Positions 25,605 through 39,480 of a stretch of DNA of 64,000 nt are shown here, piece after piece; within the stretch, counting starts at the first letter, position 1, and every line of letters starts with the position of its first letter. The stretch is from Platynereis dumerilii. Lineage: Eukaryota; Annelida; Polychaeta; Phyllodocida; Nereididae. The notes beneath the pieces are model-generated. The model was not told where the DNA came from. It worked only from the letters and a program-made list of their open reading frames with translations, and made no database searches. A program made the translations under genes and the position numbers. The stretch covers positions 167,446,138 through 167,510,137 of the forward strand of contig JAPTHN010000001.1 in NCBI GenBank assembly GCA_026936325.1, read 5' to 3'.

Positions 25605-26494
25605 TTTGTTAATGGAGGTGTGTACACATCTCCATTTATGCAGTCACACAAGAGAATGGGAAGTTTTGGCGGGAAATTTGAAATTTGAGCATTTTCAGAA
25701 CGTCTTTTGGGCCCTGACTTAGCCATTTTGTTTGGAGGTGTTTGGTGTCAAGTCATGCACTTAGCTTGATTATAGAGCATGCATCTGGCATAGGAATGAA
25801 TCGCAGACATGTTGTAATTTGGATGTGTCTTCCTTTACAACCTGCTTGGATCCACTGCAGGCAGCATCACACATAGCCGTATTGGCCACTGTGCCTAAAC
25901 TCTGGTACTTGTGTATATGATATTTTGCACATGAATGGGTCTTATAGCATATATGTGCCATTTGGTGTTCATATTTAAGCAATTGGTACAGTTTTTGTAA
26001 AATATTGAAAATTAAAAAATAAACTTTTTTTTTTTTCATTTCCCGAACAAAAAATCCTAAATGGTTATACCTATGGGCATGAAAATCTACCATAATATGC
26101 ATTAAATACCCTCAATGTGCCTTTTGGGGGTCTAAATGCTCGGTCAAAAATTAATAACAGCAAATTCAGCAAAAATTTGGAAAAAATGTAATTTTTTTCA
26201 ATGCTCCATAATTCCGTCTATTTTGGAGTTAGACCTCTGAAATTTTGCATTTAGATATCTTAATTATACCTCTTTAAAAAACTTAACTCATTTGGAGGGC
26301 CAATCTGATAAAATTTTAATAAAAACAAAAAAAAAGGAAAAATTCGAATTTCTGATATTTTTCTCAAATTTTGGCTTATCGCAAATTTATGCTAGTGAAT
26401 AAATTGGTGGACTTTAAAACAAATATTTTGGTTAAACATATTTCGGTAGGCCTAAGTTTTATAGCCATATATAGTTTAGTGTTAACTTTTGTGT

Positions 26495-26655
26495 TGGAAC
26501 TCAGTTTTGTCAGAGTCCATTGGATATTGATGGATGTCAGTAACATTGTATCCAGTGTTCCATACTGAGACAACTAATTCTATTAGTGGATCGTGTATGT
26601 CTAAGATTCCCAGTCTTCTCATCTCATAATCACATGATGGTCTCCAAAATGATTG
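26495..26655 (+). mobile_element. Decayed SINE body (same family as 61010-61304)
   Basis: TTGTATCCAGTGTTCCATAC and, further on, CCCAGTCTTCTCATCTCATA align collinearly with TTGTATCCAGTATTCTATGC and CACAGTCTTCTCATCTCATC of the SINE at 61010. The upstream GGAACTCAG and GTCCATTGGATATTGATGG also correspond. The tRNA-like head is not recognisable, so the copy is old or 5'-truncated. Confidence 0.65.
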
Positions 26656-26964
26656 TGTAGCTTCTTCCACAAAAAGGAGGTTGAGCTACCTGGCAGATGA
26701 CAAACATTTCCATGCATCTTTTTAAAGCTCTTTTCAAGTTCTTTAATGAAATGTATTCAATTTTACGTATTAACTATGCCACATGGCCATTTTGTGGCTT
26801 GAAAATGGATTATCTGTAAAAATTCTGAAAATTAGCTCACCATATATATATAGGCCTATATATTAACAACAGCTGGTTCTTGGCACTGAGGGAAATTGTC
26901 ATTTTTTGGGGGACATGAACTTAGGAAACTACTCCACCTCCATTTTGAACCCCTGGGTTCTTGT

Positions 26965-27400
26965 TTAGTGTTGTTGCAGTATAGATCACTACAGTATAGT
27001 GTCATCCCAGTTTATATCACTATAGTGTAGTTTTGTCGCAGTTTGGATCACTATAGTATAGTGTCATCACAGTTTGGACCACTATAGTATAGTGTCATTG
27101 AAGTGTGGATCACAGTTTAGTGTTGTTGCAGTTTAGATCACTTCAGTATAGTGTCATCCCAGTTTAGATCACTATAGTATAGTTTTGTCGCAGTTTACTA
27201 TTGTATAGTGTTGTCGCAGTTTAGGTCATATTATACTGCCGCCCCAGTTAGATCACTATAGTATAGTGTCACCCCAGTTTAGATCACTATAGTATAGTGT
27301 TATAGTATGGTGTCGTCTCAGTGTCAATAACTATAGTATAGTGTCATCTCAGTTTAGATCACTACTGTATAGTGTCGTGGAAGTTTAGATTACTTACGTT
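26965..27400. repeat. 31-bp minisatellite, block 2
   Basis: About a dozen units of the TATAGTATAGTGTC/CAGTTTAGATCAC family, with variation at the CATC/GTCG position and some shortened units. Same family as 25418-25604. Confidence 0.9.
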
Positions 27401-29935
27401 ACTCTGTCCTCTGTGGCTGCATGGAAAGTGCTGAAGCAGAGCAAAGCCGAATGTGACTGAGGCAGTGTCACCAAGTGGAGGAGTAGTGGAGGCCATTTAC
27501 TCGTTGGTGGAAAGTTTCTTGTGGGGTAATTGAGTAAACACATAAATTCTGGGCAGGCACATTGCGTGAATATAGTTATGTGTTCTCTGGCCATCTCAAT
27601 CTCAACCGGGACATGACAAGTGGCAAACCATTGCAGTGGCCCTCAGTCAGTGTTGGCCCTTGCTTGTGGCCCAAAGTTGTGGCTCATGGTGGTTCCCCGT
27701 TGCTGTGGCCCATTGGTATGGCCCATCGGTATGACCCAGAGCAGTTGGTGACGCTTGCATTGGCACATTTTGCTGCATCGATTTCATGGCCCAAGGCCCA
27801 GTATAAATATCTGTCAAAGAGGAAAAGGACGATTTGTGCTGTGAGGTATACTCGTTTGTATACACTGCTAGATCTGCTAGAGCATGTGGTTCGCTCAATT
27901 ACCTTCTCATTAACTAATTGAGATGGACTCGTTTGACTGCTGGCCACACTCTGCCACACAGATCAATGGCTGTCTTGATAGATGCCTCCTTCTCTTGTCT
28001 AGCAGCAAATGATCAATACACTCCCTCCATCTCTTCTGACTACAGTTTGGCTGGCTGCACTCGATTGGTGAGATGGGTAGAGTCTCAGAGACTATGGATG
28101 AACGAAGGATGGTCCTTGTGTGAATCAGTAAAATTGTGAAGGGGTTACCATGCTGGGTTGTGTATGGATCTCCACAATCAGCTGCAGCCATCCATCTTTG
28201 GCTGGAAATGTGAGCAAATGTGAGCAAACTGTGCGGCATGGCTTCAGTTATTTCGCAGCAGCAATCAGACCTGACTCAGGCCGGCAATTATTCACCAATG
28301 AATAGCAACTGCTCGCAGCAAAGTGAAAGGAAAGTGTATTGGGCCTCATCCCATGGGAAGGAGAGGTGTGTGGTGCACGGCGGCCACTTTAATTGGCCAT
28401 ATGTGTGAGTTGGTGCATGTATCACCACAAACTGCATGAGGAAGGGGGCCACCTGGGAAGCTGATTGTGTTATAGCAGGGCTGACTTTTGTCCCTCTCCC
28501 GGCTTCTCTGGAAATTGAATTTTAGCCCCACAAGATGGATGCATGGCAGGGGCTGCTGGGGGAGCCAGGCCCACTGTGTCATGCTGGTTTCATCCACCTC
28601 ACATCGAGCTGACAAAGTCCACATACAATCAGTCAGCGGTGACCTGCACCTTTTCTCAGCAAATTGGATTTCATTAGGCGAAGGAGGGCATTCTGACACT
28701 GGCAATGTGCCTCGAATGCCAATGTGGACCCACTGGCCTCTCCTAAGGAGTGCTTTTGCAAACATGCCAGTATTTGCAGCCTGTTGTCTGATTTCAATTC
28801 AATTACTCTGACGACCCGTCATTTTGCATGTGACACAAACAGCACTGCCTTTCGCAAGCCTTTCTCCGGCCTTCTCCTGCCTTTCTTTGGCCTTTCTCCT
28901 GCTGTTGCTGGCCCTTCCTCCTGCTGCTCACAGTGGGCCTTCTTCCTCTGGCCACCTCCCCTGGACCTCCTCACTAATGGCTTTCCCAGATGCTGCCACA
29001 CACCGGCCCGCCCTTTCAAACTAGCTTAATATCTCCCCCAAACATCAGTCTAGCGACTCTTATTTGCTTACTTCACATCAATGTTTCTTGCGCAAATTGC
29101 ATTAGAAGCGAAACATTTGGATGGGGCTAGGCTTCCATAAGAAAACGTTTTGGGCCAAACCCGATACTGATTCAATTTAATGCTATAATGTTCTGGTGTG
29201 ACGTCAGCCCGCACATGGCACAAGGCTGGTCTCCTCAAGGATCTCCTCTAGAACCTTCGCTGAACCTCCGCAAGAACTGAACGGGAACCTCCGAGGAACC
29301 TCCGAGCGAGCAGCCTTGGAAGCTGACGCGGATCATCTCCTGATAAAATGACTGCAATGTGTTCGCAGATACCGCCTCCCCAAATAGCCTGATTGGATTT
29401 TCTCTGCCAACCAATAGACTAATGAGGAGTACTTTCCACAGGCTCAGGTTTTGCCTCAGCCAGATTGTGTTCGTTCCGCTTTGTGGAATCAGTCTCCGGC
29501 ACTGCTTTCGTTTTAACTGTGTACTCTACATTTTAAGGAAATGAAAAAATGAAAACTAAGACGTAAAACTCCCAGTATCGCCATAAACGCCGGCGGATTG
29601 AATTACGCACAACTGTTGTTGAAGGCGTAGAGGCTTATTAAGGAGAATGCTTCATCTTCTCACTGCTCTCATGTCTTAAGGATGCTTCTCCTCAATGGAG
29701 AAGTTTATCATCTCAGATGGATGATGCTTGAAAATAACCAGTTTACTATACATTGAAAGCTATATGTGGTGTACAATAGGCACCATGGGATCGCCTAAGT
29801 CTCCTTTATTCTCTGTATACATTTCTTCCTCGTGACTAATCCATCTTCATAATGAGTACATGTTTAGGCAACGTTGTATTAGGTATAATTATATTGCATG
29901 CATACTCTGCAACATCTGGACCTTCACTTTTGACT

Positions 29936-30142
29936 ACACTGTAAAATTTGAATTTTTAGTCTGCTTGAATGATTGAGTGAGATGGTTTCACAATTCTTTT
30001 TAGCTAACGTAGCTTGTTGTTTTAAGTTATAATAGTCTGTTCGTTATAATAACTTAAACAACAAGCTGTTTTGGCTCAAAGGAATTGTGCAACCATCTCT
30101 CTTAATCATCTAAGCTTACTCAAAATTCAAATTTTACAGTGT
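29936..30142. mobile_element. Palindromic miniature element, copy B
   Basis: This 207-bp element runs from ACACTGTAAAATTTGAATTT to its inverse AAATTCAAATTTTACAGTGT. The whole length folds on itself, with arms through TGATTGAGTGAGATGG, GTTGTTTTAAGTTATAA and a few-base loop. No coding capacity. The best-preserved copy with copy C. Confidence 0.88.
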
Positions 30143-30770
30143 GGAGTCCAAGCCACATACAAGGACAGTAGTGACATAATTAGGTTGCTTGAAGTTGACC
30201 TGGTTCGTAAGAAGCTAAAGACCTTTCTGGATGAACTAGTTAAGGGATTGGAGATCAACTGGCTTTACTCTCTAAGTCATTGCCCTTAGGGACTCTCTTA
30301 AGGCCACGACTGTGACGTCACAAAAGGAGAGAGGACGTCCAGGGGGCGTGGTCATCTCTCATCCGGGTCTTTGTCTGCCTATGCTAGGTAATTAAGTCAA
30401 CAAGAGGGCCCTGGCAAGCTGGGTGTTGGCCCTTGTCCTACAACACACACACTCCAATGAGAGAGATAATCAAGCCTCCTGGGCAAAGAGCTTAGCCTAA
30501 TTTGAAAGTCTTAAAACCAACCCACATATTGTTCCCATTTAGTTCTATGACTATGCATCGAACGGTCTAATATTCTACACCCTAGCTGGAATGATCTGTT
30601 GAAATATAACGTAATTCCTAGTTCTCACCGTTGTGCATGTTTTATGTTGTTATATGAATATTCTATAAATATGAAAGATGTGACTTCGGACCGGAAATAT
30701 AGTCCATGAAGAAAAGAGGCGTGTTCTTCTCGATGTTGTGTTCGTTGTACCATTCTTTGTGTGTGTGCTA

Positions 30771-30967
30771 CACTGTAAATTTCGAGTCAGCTTAAATGAT
30801 TGAGTGAGATGGTTGCACCTTTGAGCTAACATAGCTTGTTGTTTTAAGTTATGATAACGAACAGATTATCATAACTTAAACAACAAGGTATGTTAGCTCA
30901 AAGGAAATGTGCAACAATTTCACTCAATCATTTTAAAAGCTGACTCAAAATTTTAAATTTTACAATG
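30771..30967. mobile_element. Palindromic miniature element, copy C
   Basis: CACTGTAAATTTCGAGTCAGC ends near the left terminus and the right end is TTTAAATTTTACAATG. The centre CTTGTTGTTTTAAGTTATGA pairs with TCATAACTTAAACAACAAGG. It lies only about 630 bp from copy B in the same intron. Confidence 0.87.
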
Positions 30968-33900
30968 TGGAACATCTCCCCGCCTGTTCGGAACTTCAGA
31001 CTCAGATGCCGAACCACATGCATGGCATGCCAATCAACCAGCTGCTGCTATAGTCTATAGTGAGAACTATACATAAGGTTTATAAAAATTTAAGTCATTT
31101 GATTTTGAGAAGCAATTTCTCATTCTTTGACTGGAGTATCTTTGCAGTTGTGTTGCCATATTCTCCTCCTCTTGGGTTTTCCCCATCACTTCTGCGAGGT
31201 CAGCCCGCAGTGACCCCTTCCATTTGCAGTGCCCTGTGTCGGCCTGTGTACAGCAGTCTAGCAGCCTTAGAACAGAGAAGTGGAATTTAAGGCGATGATG
31301 TGGCTCACAAGGGCAAAGACGACAGTGCAGCTGGATGGGCAAATCAAGCGGCGTTTATCAGTCTTCCGGGACCTGAGCAGACCAACCAATTTAACAGTAC
31401 AGAGAAGCCAGAGTGAGCAAAAGCCTGCCACTTTTCGTCCTGATCAGCCTGTGGCTGGCGGTGCCTGTCCTTGCCCAGCCTGCACCTCTAGGTTTTCTTG
31501 CCTCGGGCTGACTGCTTCTAACCTTCCACTGCCTCCTACTGCCTTCTGCAGCCTGCAGGTCTTTCGCCTCAGTGGTGAGCAGGTTTCTGGCTCAACTGAC
31601 TTCTATGAAGCACTGCTTGTGGTTTTGTCTGGTGTTGAGTGACCACAACACTTATTATTTCCACCAAGGTAGCTGCCAACCAAGGGCCAGAAAAACACCA
31701 ATCTCCAGCCTCGGCCCCTAACTTGAGCCAGGGACAGCTATAAGCTGGGCTAGCTGTTGGGGGAGTGATGACACGACATTTGCTGTTGCATGGTGAGGGG
31801 AATTCGTGTGGATGTCTCTGCCCTTCTCTCTCCTCTCCTCTCTCCGTTCCGTTTCGTGTCTGAGTGGATTAGCTTTTCGTGTCCGGGTTTCTTGGGTTGC
31901 TGTCGTGTTCTGGAACAATGGTGGGCCAGGACTGGCTCTGCTTTTTCCCATGCTGTCCCAGGGTTCTTGAGCTTCTCACGTCCCCAGCGTGGCTAATTGC
32001 TCCTCTTTTTAGAGGCGCAATTACAGGAGAATTCGACCAAGCCATGGTGATGTCTGCATCTTGATTTAAGGCGCCATTCAGCCTGTGTGGCTGCTTGCTC
32101 GCTCCTTTTTCCCTGGTGATAATACTTTTTAAAAACGGTTGCAGCGATGGAGGGTCCATGGAGGGAGGGAGGCTTGTGGGGAAGTCACTGGGACTGCATG
32201 GGAGAGTGGGAGAGGCACCACATGCTGGCGGAGGACAGTTGCAGGACAAATGTTTGAGTTGGAGTTGCAGGACAGTTGTGGCGAGCAGCACACTGCCTCT
32301 TACCAAGATTACTGTCTGCCCAGGTTGGCCCAGGTCCGCAACACAACCAGCTTATGCCATAAAAGTTACATGTCAACAGCAGAGGGGCGATTTGTTAGAG
32401 TCAGGAGGCAGGCTCGCTGCTGGGGTCCAGTGAGTTGACCAGATGGCTGAGGCTGAAATGATATTTGCATGTGGCCAGCCCTGCCCAGGCTGCTGCGACT
32501 GCTTGATGGATGACCGGACGCTGATAAGGCTCTTGGCCATTAGCAATGGCATAATCACAGCACAAGGAGCCACACGTTTCCAATGCTCCACTTGAGCATT
32601 GGCTGCTTTTCTCCATTGGCTCTTGCTGCATTGCTTTCCCTGCATTGCTTTCCCTGCTGCCCTCTTGCCATTGCTCAATGCCCAGCATTGCCCACTCAGT
32701 GTGGTGGCTCACTCCATGGCTTCCCCTATGGCATTCTGTATGGCACTCATTTCTGCCCAGCAGGATTACCACTGCCCCCATTGGCCAGGGGGCCTTCCTA
32801 CCCCTTTTGGGTTGTGTTAACAGGGGACCAACACGAGTCCCTCAGGGAGGCCACCTTTCTCCCCACCATCAGTCAAAGACTGCAGGAAATCTGGCCCTCT
32901 TGTACATTTAGCTTTCAAAGAGCTTGACCCTCACTTGACCTTTTGACCTTGACCTCTGAAAAAACCTCGTTAAGCTGTGTATTAAAGGCCAATCAGAGCT
33001 TTGCTTGCTTCCACATTGCTTCTGCAGGCTACTGGCAGGTCACTGCTAGGTCCATGGCATGTCACGCCTGTCTGGCCCTTTCCACGCTCCTCGTTTCAGC
33101 CTATTAGTTGGACGTTTTCAAAGCAAAGATGTCACTTGCCGACCTCTCGTGGGCCTTAATTGGACACTGGCGAAGCACTTACTTTTACTTGCCACTAAGT
33201 CTACTCCAGGTTTTGTTATTTCGTGGAATTGATTGTGATTAATTGCAAACAGACTCTGCTGTCAGATTGGCCAGAGGTTTCCATGCTCAATTAACACCCC
33301 CATAGTCTGTGATGGGATGAATTACTAAGGCTCGCCTAATCAGATTATGAAGGTGGTAGGAGGCTTGGAGCTAGCTAGGGCAGGCTCTTGCAGGTGTAGC
33401 TGAGAATTCATTAGGTCATAAAAGCACTCCCACACACTAGCTACTCACTAGCTACACACTAGCCAGACTCGTAGTCCACTGGTTCCTTGCACCTACACAG
33501 CACTATATACAGCACTACACAGCACTGGAGCAGGCTGTAAGACACTGTGGAACGTGATTGGAGAGGCAAGTTTAGCTGTAAGAGGACCTACTTAGGACAG
33601 GTGGCTGCCACACACAGCCATTCGGTGCCCCAGGTGGCGAGTGAAATGTTTGCTGAGTGTCAGGGAAGACCTTTCGTCTCTCCTGTCTATTCTTCAGCTT
33701 TCTGCACCTTCTTGAGCTCTCTCTTTATACTGGTCTTACTCCACTTTTCTTTGGTTTCTTGTGAGGACTTGTGAGGAGGCTGAATATCGAATGAACAGTG
33801 TAAGTCAGGCACCTATTCAGATACTCTGGTGTGTACAACTTATACTGTGTACTGCATCTATATGTGTATGCTGGAGAATCACTGGTGAATCAGCGGTGAT

Positions 33901-36469
33901 ACTGTGTGCCTCTGCAAATAGCATTATGCAGCTTGGTGTGAATCCATCTGCCTGTCCTCTTGCCTGTTCTCTTGCGGGGCCAGTTTTTGTCTTGCTGTCA
34001 CTCACTGGCAATCCCCGACAGTCTCTGCTGGAGAATTAGCTTCGTATAGTACGCTTGTTTGCAGTGCCATGCTTGACTCCCTCTCTCCCTCCCTCTCTCC
34101 AGAGTATCTTGTGTCCCTTCCTAGAAATCGAGTATTTTGGCTGCCTAACTATTGTGTGGGTTCCCTGAAATGTCATCTGTTCTCTGACTTCCATTATATG
34201 TATTTCCTTTCGTAACTTTCCTTATTTAGCCTCCGCACATTTTTCATGGTTATTGCTCTAACTTAGTAACTTGTTAAGTTAGTGACTGTATTTCTGTATG
34301 CTTTTGTGACATAAGAAGCATTGCTTCTGTTGATGTAAGTATAGCCTCCTGAACAAGATCATGTAATGGTCACAAATCTTCGTTATTTTCAGGTTATTAT
34401 TTGAGGTTCCAGTTCTAATAACTGTTTGGCTCCTGTAGATGGTGTATTTTGGTTTGTAAGGTGCACTGCAATCATCCCTACAGCATCCGAAGTACAGTAA
34501 TCAATTCTATTCATAGTGAGACACATTTATAATGATCTGTACTTCAATTTTGTTTGTAGTAGGGGCATCCTGGCAGCATGGCTTGAAGGTGCTTGGTGCT
34601 TGGATGAATACGCTACACGTAGCTTATGCATCCAAGCTTGGTGTATGTCACTAGTACATCTATGGTGTTTTATCAATTCAGACCAATGCAGATCACTAGG
34701 ATACTGTCTTTATTGAACCACTTGTTGAAAGTTCCCCAGAAGAGCAAAATATTGTTCTCAGGTGTTGTTGTCACAATTTCGCAACCTTTGTGACAACCAT
34801 ACAAACAATAACTCATTGTTAAATTATTTCAATTAGGTATCATACTCTGTATTTGTCAAGGAATGTCAGCATTGTACTCTATGAGACACGAATTCTTTGT
34901 ACCTTTTGAATAGATATATATGGCCAGTCAAGTTGGAGACAATAAGTGGAGACAACAACAAACTCGCTGCAATTGTAGCTGGTGCATGGTGGACAACAGG
35001 AATAGCAGCAATATTGGAGAGAGGGAGACAGGCAGAGCATCCAAAAGCAATTAAACGTGTGCAATGGGATGCCTCAGGGTGATGGCTGTCACCACCTTGT
35101 GAAAGTAACCCTGCACTTGTGCTGTGATTGCATCCGGCAAATCAAGTGACATGTCAACCTTCAACCATATGGGTTTGTTACTGCTCTCCTCCCCACCCAT
35201 TGGCTGCCTCCATAAACACACGACTGAATCAGCCCGTGCTTTAGTTACGCAGTATTTCTGTCAGACTGGCTGATTTCTGAAGAGTCACAACATTTTCATT
35301 ATTTGCGGAGATTGAGAGGATCTTTTCACTGTGAAAATTGCTATCTGTGAGTCATGATGCTGATGATGTGTCATGGTCATACCATGAGTGTCATGAGTAC
35401 TTTAATTTTAAAAGGCGACTAATCAACGTTACTTGTTGGTGACTGAAAATGAACGAAGTATGTATACCTAATAGGCTAAAACACTAAAATGAGTTGTGGC
35501 ACATTAAAATGCCTTTTCTTGGTCATAACTAATAAAATTGCCTCTATGGTTACCGTGGCGGAAGTATGATCATGACGCGTCATTTGGCTATAATGACTCA
35601 CAAAGTGCAAATTTCACAGTGAAATGGTCGCTTCTTTCCCCATTGCGACAGAAGTAACAACCGGTGACTGAAGCTGATTGACATCTTTTAAAAAGTGTTT
35701 GATCAATATGTTGGATTCGAGTCATGTTTAGTTTACTTGTACATTATTCACCAGTCATTGCACAATAATATATTGGTAATTTGCAGATTGCTTAACCATG
35801 GTTCATTGGGATGTTTTAAGAGATTTTTCTGCTTGCAATAAGCCAGTGGGCATGAAATGCCTTGGAAAGCCTTGGAATGCATGGGAGGGGTGGTTTTGGC
35901 GAAGGGCTGTGTCTGCATGAATGTGCAAGAGCCAGGGTGGCTTTCCAGGGTGGCTTTCCATGGGCGAAATTGGCAGGAGAGCAATGTGAATGAGGCTTGT
36001 GGATAAGGGAGGATCACATGGCTGCTTCAGAGGTTTGGTCAGCCTCATAACAAAGCCATATTGGCCGGACTGTCCCTTGCCAGGGCCTTGGTCTTTTGTG
36101 GAGCACTGGCCAGCCCTTTCTTGCTGATTCTTGGGTCCTCCCTACTCCTCTCAGAGCAGCCTCCTTTGAAAGGCGTTTGCCCCACCAACATATTTCATTG
36201 GTGGTCGGAGATTAAACCTCAGTGGCATGATAAGGGCCAGGAGGGCGCCATGGAGGCAGCCGGGGGTCTATTGAGAGGCAGGACGACCTCATATGATGGA
36301 GTCTTTCATGTGGACAGGCCAGGGCTGTTTGTTCTGCCTGACAATATCCTGTCATCGGAGCAGCCTCTCTTCTCCTTTGGCCACCCTGTGTGCCTCCTGC
36401 CTTGCCTTCTGCCTCACCTCTTGCCTTGCTTCTCTCTCTGTCTCATCTCCATCGCGGCCGCCATATTCA

Positions 36470-36860
36470 TCTCTACCCTCACATCCCCATCTTGACCCTC
36501 AGTCCCTCACCCTCATTCTCACGTAAACCTTCACCTTCATCCTGTCTTTGCCGTCACATCCACCTTCCACCGCACTTCCACCCTCATGTCAACCCTCATC
36601 TTCAACCTTTTCCTCAACTTCAACCTTACCCTCAACTTCAACCTTACCCTCAACTTCAACCTTACCCTCAGCTCCACCCTCACCGTCACCTCCACCCTCA
36701 CTTCCACCCCCCACCTCACTTCCAACCTCCACCTCACTTCCACCCTCATCTCAACCCTCATCTCTAACCTTACCCTCAGCTCCACCATCACCCTCACCTC
36801 CAACCCCACTCAAACCCCCATCCCTACCTCTATCATCACTTCCATCTTCACCTCCATGTC
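36470..36860. repeat. Pyrimidine-rich CCCTCA/CAACCTTA low-complexity tract
   Basis: Strongly strand-asymmetric sequence made of words such as CACCCTCA, CTTCCACC and an 18-bp unit CAACTTCAACCTTACCCT repeated about four times near 36612-36672. Frames of 100-170 Ser/Pro/Leu-rich codons on the + strand, and a charged frame on the minus strand, are products of this composition. Confidence 0.85.
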
Positions 36861-37775
36861 TGCTAACAACATTCTCCTCCTCAAAGCTGCAGCTAACCCT
36901 CCTCATCATAGCACCTCATCTTGCACCTCATCTTGCTCCTCTTCTTGAACATCGTCTTGCCTCCCTTTGTTTTTCTCCCTCTGAAGCCCTCAAGATGCAG
37001 CTTGGATCATTGCCTCCCTTGTGTCGGCAGCTGTGGCAAATAACTGCTTGTTTTAAGTGAGACGAGCTTGATAGCATTGAAATCAAGATCTGAGAGCTGC
37101 ATTATTGACATTAGGCAACATTTAGGAAAGTGTTACATGCTTCTGAGTTCAAACGCCTGCATTCGTGTTCCTGCCAAGCTCGCCTTCAGAGTCCTGGTTT
37201 TGTGCAATGGTCACAGATAAAACCTGCAACCATTTCACAGACAAATATTCCAACCGCACCTATTCCGCTGTATCTGGAACCAATGTAACAAGATGCGTCA
37301 AGCCTTACTGGTCTTTAGAAACAAACCAGTTGTTTGCCAGATGTGGATTGACATGGAGTTATCAAGTCTCGTATACCTATATTCGAAATTTAGCTTGCTT
37401 TTGGTGTAGTGACTGCAAGGTGGACTGTCAGGGCGACCTTAAAAGTAAAGTCATAGTTCTTGGTGAAGAAGGCAAACCTTGAAATGTATGAGCTGCCATG
37501 TCACAAGTGAATTTAGTGGACCAGCAATTAGTGTGCAATGGTAGGTTAGGAGTTGAGTAATTAATAGAAGGAAACCTCTACACGCCACACATAATAAGGG
37601 AGATGGCCTGGCCGGGGGCTGCTGAGCAGGGCTGACCACATGTCCTTGTGAACGTTCACCTGTCCTGCTGCTGGCCGGCCTTGATTGATTGGCCAGCCAG
37701 TGGTGTTTGACAAGCATACAGCACTGCTTACACAGAGATATTAGTAGAGGAAATATGAGCTCATTTTTGATGATG

Positions 37776-39480
37776 ACCCCGCACGGAAGTACAACAGGCC
37801 GAATCATATACCAAAATGTTCGCCAGAATGTCAGCTATCTGAATCCGGCTAAGAAAATTACTGGTTCCGGGTACTAACTAAGGGAGAGCTGTTGCCATGG
37901 CAACAGATTTATTAAAATTGTAATTCTCAAATTATTCATTTTTAATGCTTTTCTTAAACACCAAAGTTTATAGATGAGGTTTTTGTGCCTGATCAAACTA
38001 AAGTTGAGACAGACTTCCCACCGGCAGACCAATTTTGCTTTTACATTGTATTGGTTGCCATGGAAACGAGAAATCATAACAAATTTGAAGTTTCCTGTCA
38101 TTATCATACACTTTGATATCTTATACTCCAAAATGATTTAATTAAACCCGCTAGTGTTTTATGTGGAAATGTTGCTGAGAGTGTCCTCTTTCAAAACCTG
38201 AGCGAGATTTTTATGTTTTTATGTCTATTTATTGCACTAAAATGGTTTCCAAGGCAATAAGTTAGGACAAACAAGTTTATAAGAATTTTGGAATTTACCA
38301 ATATCTCAACTAATAGACATGCCATAGTGCTCATTTTTGGACACAATCATTGTGGCAGGATGACCTTCAGAAAAGTGAACCCTCGGATGTGTGGCATGGT
38401 CCTGGTTGCCATGGAGACGGGATATCATAACAAATTTGAAGTTTTCAGTCATTGTCACACACTTTGATCTCTTATACTCCAAAATAATTTAATTATACCC
38501 GCTAGTGTTGTATATTTAAATGTTGCTGAGAGTGTCCTCTTTCAAAACCTGTGTGAGATTTTTATGTTTTATGTCTAGTTATTGCACTAAAATGGTTTCC
38601 AAGGCAATAAGTCAGGACAAACAAGTTTATAAGAATTTTGGAATTCATCAATATCTCAACTAATAGACTTGTCATAGTGCTCATTTTTGGACATAATCAT
38701 TGTGGCAGGATGACCTTCAGAAAAGTGAACCCTCAGATGTGTGGCATGGTACAGGTTGCCATGGAAACAGGATATCATAGCAAATTTGAAGTCCTGGTCA
38801 TAATTGACACATTTAGAGCTCTTATATTCTGAATTGATCTCATAAAACCTGCAGTTGTGATACATGAAAATGTTTGGGAGAGTGCCCTCTTTCCAAATAT
38901 GGGTTAGAATTGTATGTTTCTTGGAAATTTATTTCATTATAACTATTTCCAAGGCAACATATCGGGTCAAACAATTTTGATGAATTTTGGAATTTCTGAA
39001 TATCTCAGAGATCATAGATTCTGATATGCCATCTTGCTCATTTTTGGATATAATCATTGTGGAAGGATGACCTTCAGAAAAGTGAACCCTCCATGTCATG
39101 TGCCTTAGTTACCATGGAAACAAGAAGTCAAAACAAATTTGAAGTTTCCCGTTGATTTATAAATAACGCACTTTGGTCTCTTTTGCACTAAATTTATTCA
39201 TAAAACCAAAAAGTGTTGTGAATCTAAATGTCTGTCAGAGTGTCCTCTTTCAAAACATAGACAAGATTTGCATGTTTTATGTAATTTATCTTACAAAATC
39301 GTTTCTGAGACAACAAGTCAAGGCAAACAATATATTTGAATTTTGTAATTTATCAATATCACAACCTATATCCTAACCATCATGTTAAATTTTATGACAA
39401 ACCATTATGTAAAAATGACCGTCAGAAAAGTGAACCTCCATGGGATTGGGATATTGGGTCCTTGTTGCCTTGGAAATGCA
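37776..39480 (+). repeat. Foldback left arm: tip plus about five 350-bp units
   Basis: Units recur with the words GATGACCTTCAGAAAAGTGA, ATCATAACAAATTTGAAGTT, TTTCCAAGGCAATAAGT and CAATATCTCAACTAATAGA. The X-box-like palindrome marks each unit at 38054, 38405, 38755, 39108 and 39464 (spacings 351, 350, 353, 356). Divergence increases towards the centre of the element. Confidence 0.88.

Noticed and set aside
31280-32927. Several overlapping 90-145 codon frames on both strands
   Set aside because: GC-richer intron with few stops. Frames on opposite strands overlap and none shows a domain or consistent codon use.
36390-37060. Ser/Pro- and Leu-rich open frames of 120-170 codons
   Set aside because: Explained by the CCCTCA-type low-complexity tract. 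The opposite strand is also open, as expected of composition.
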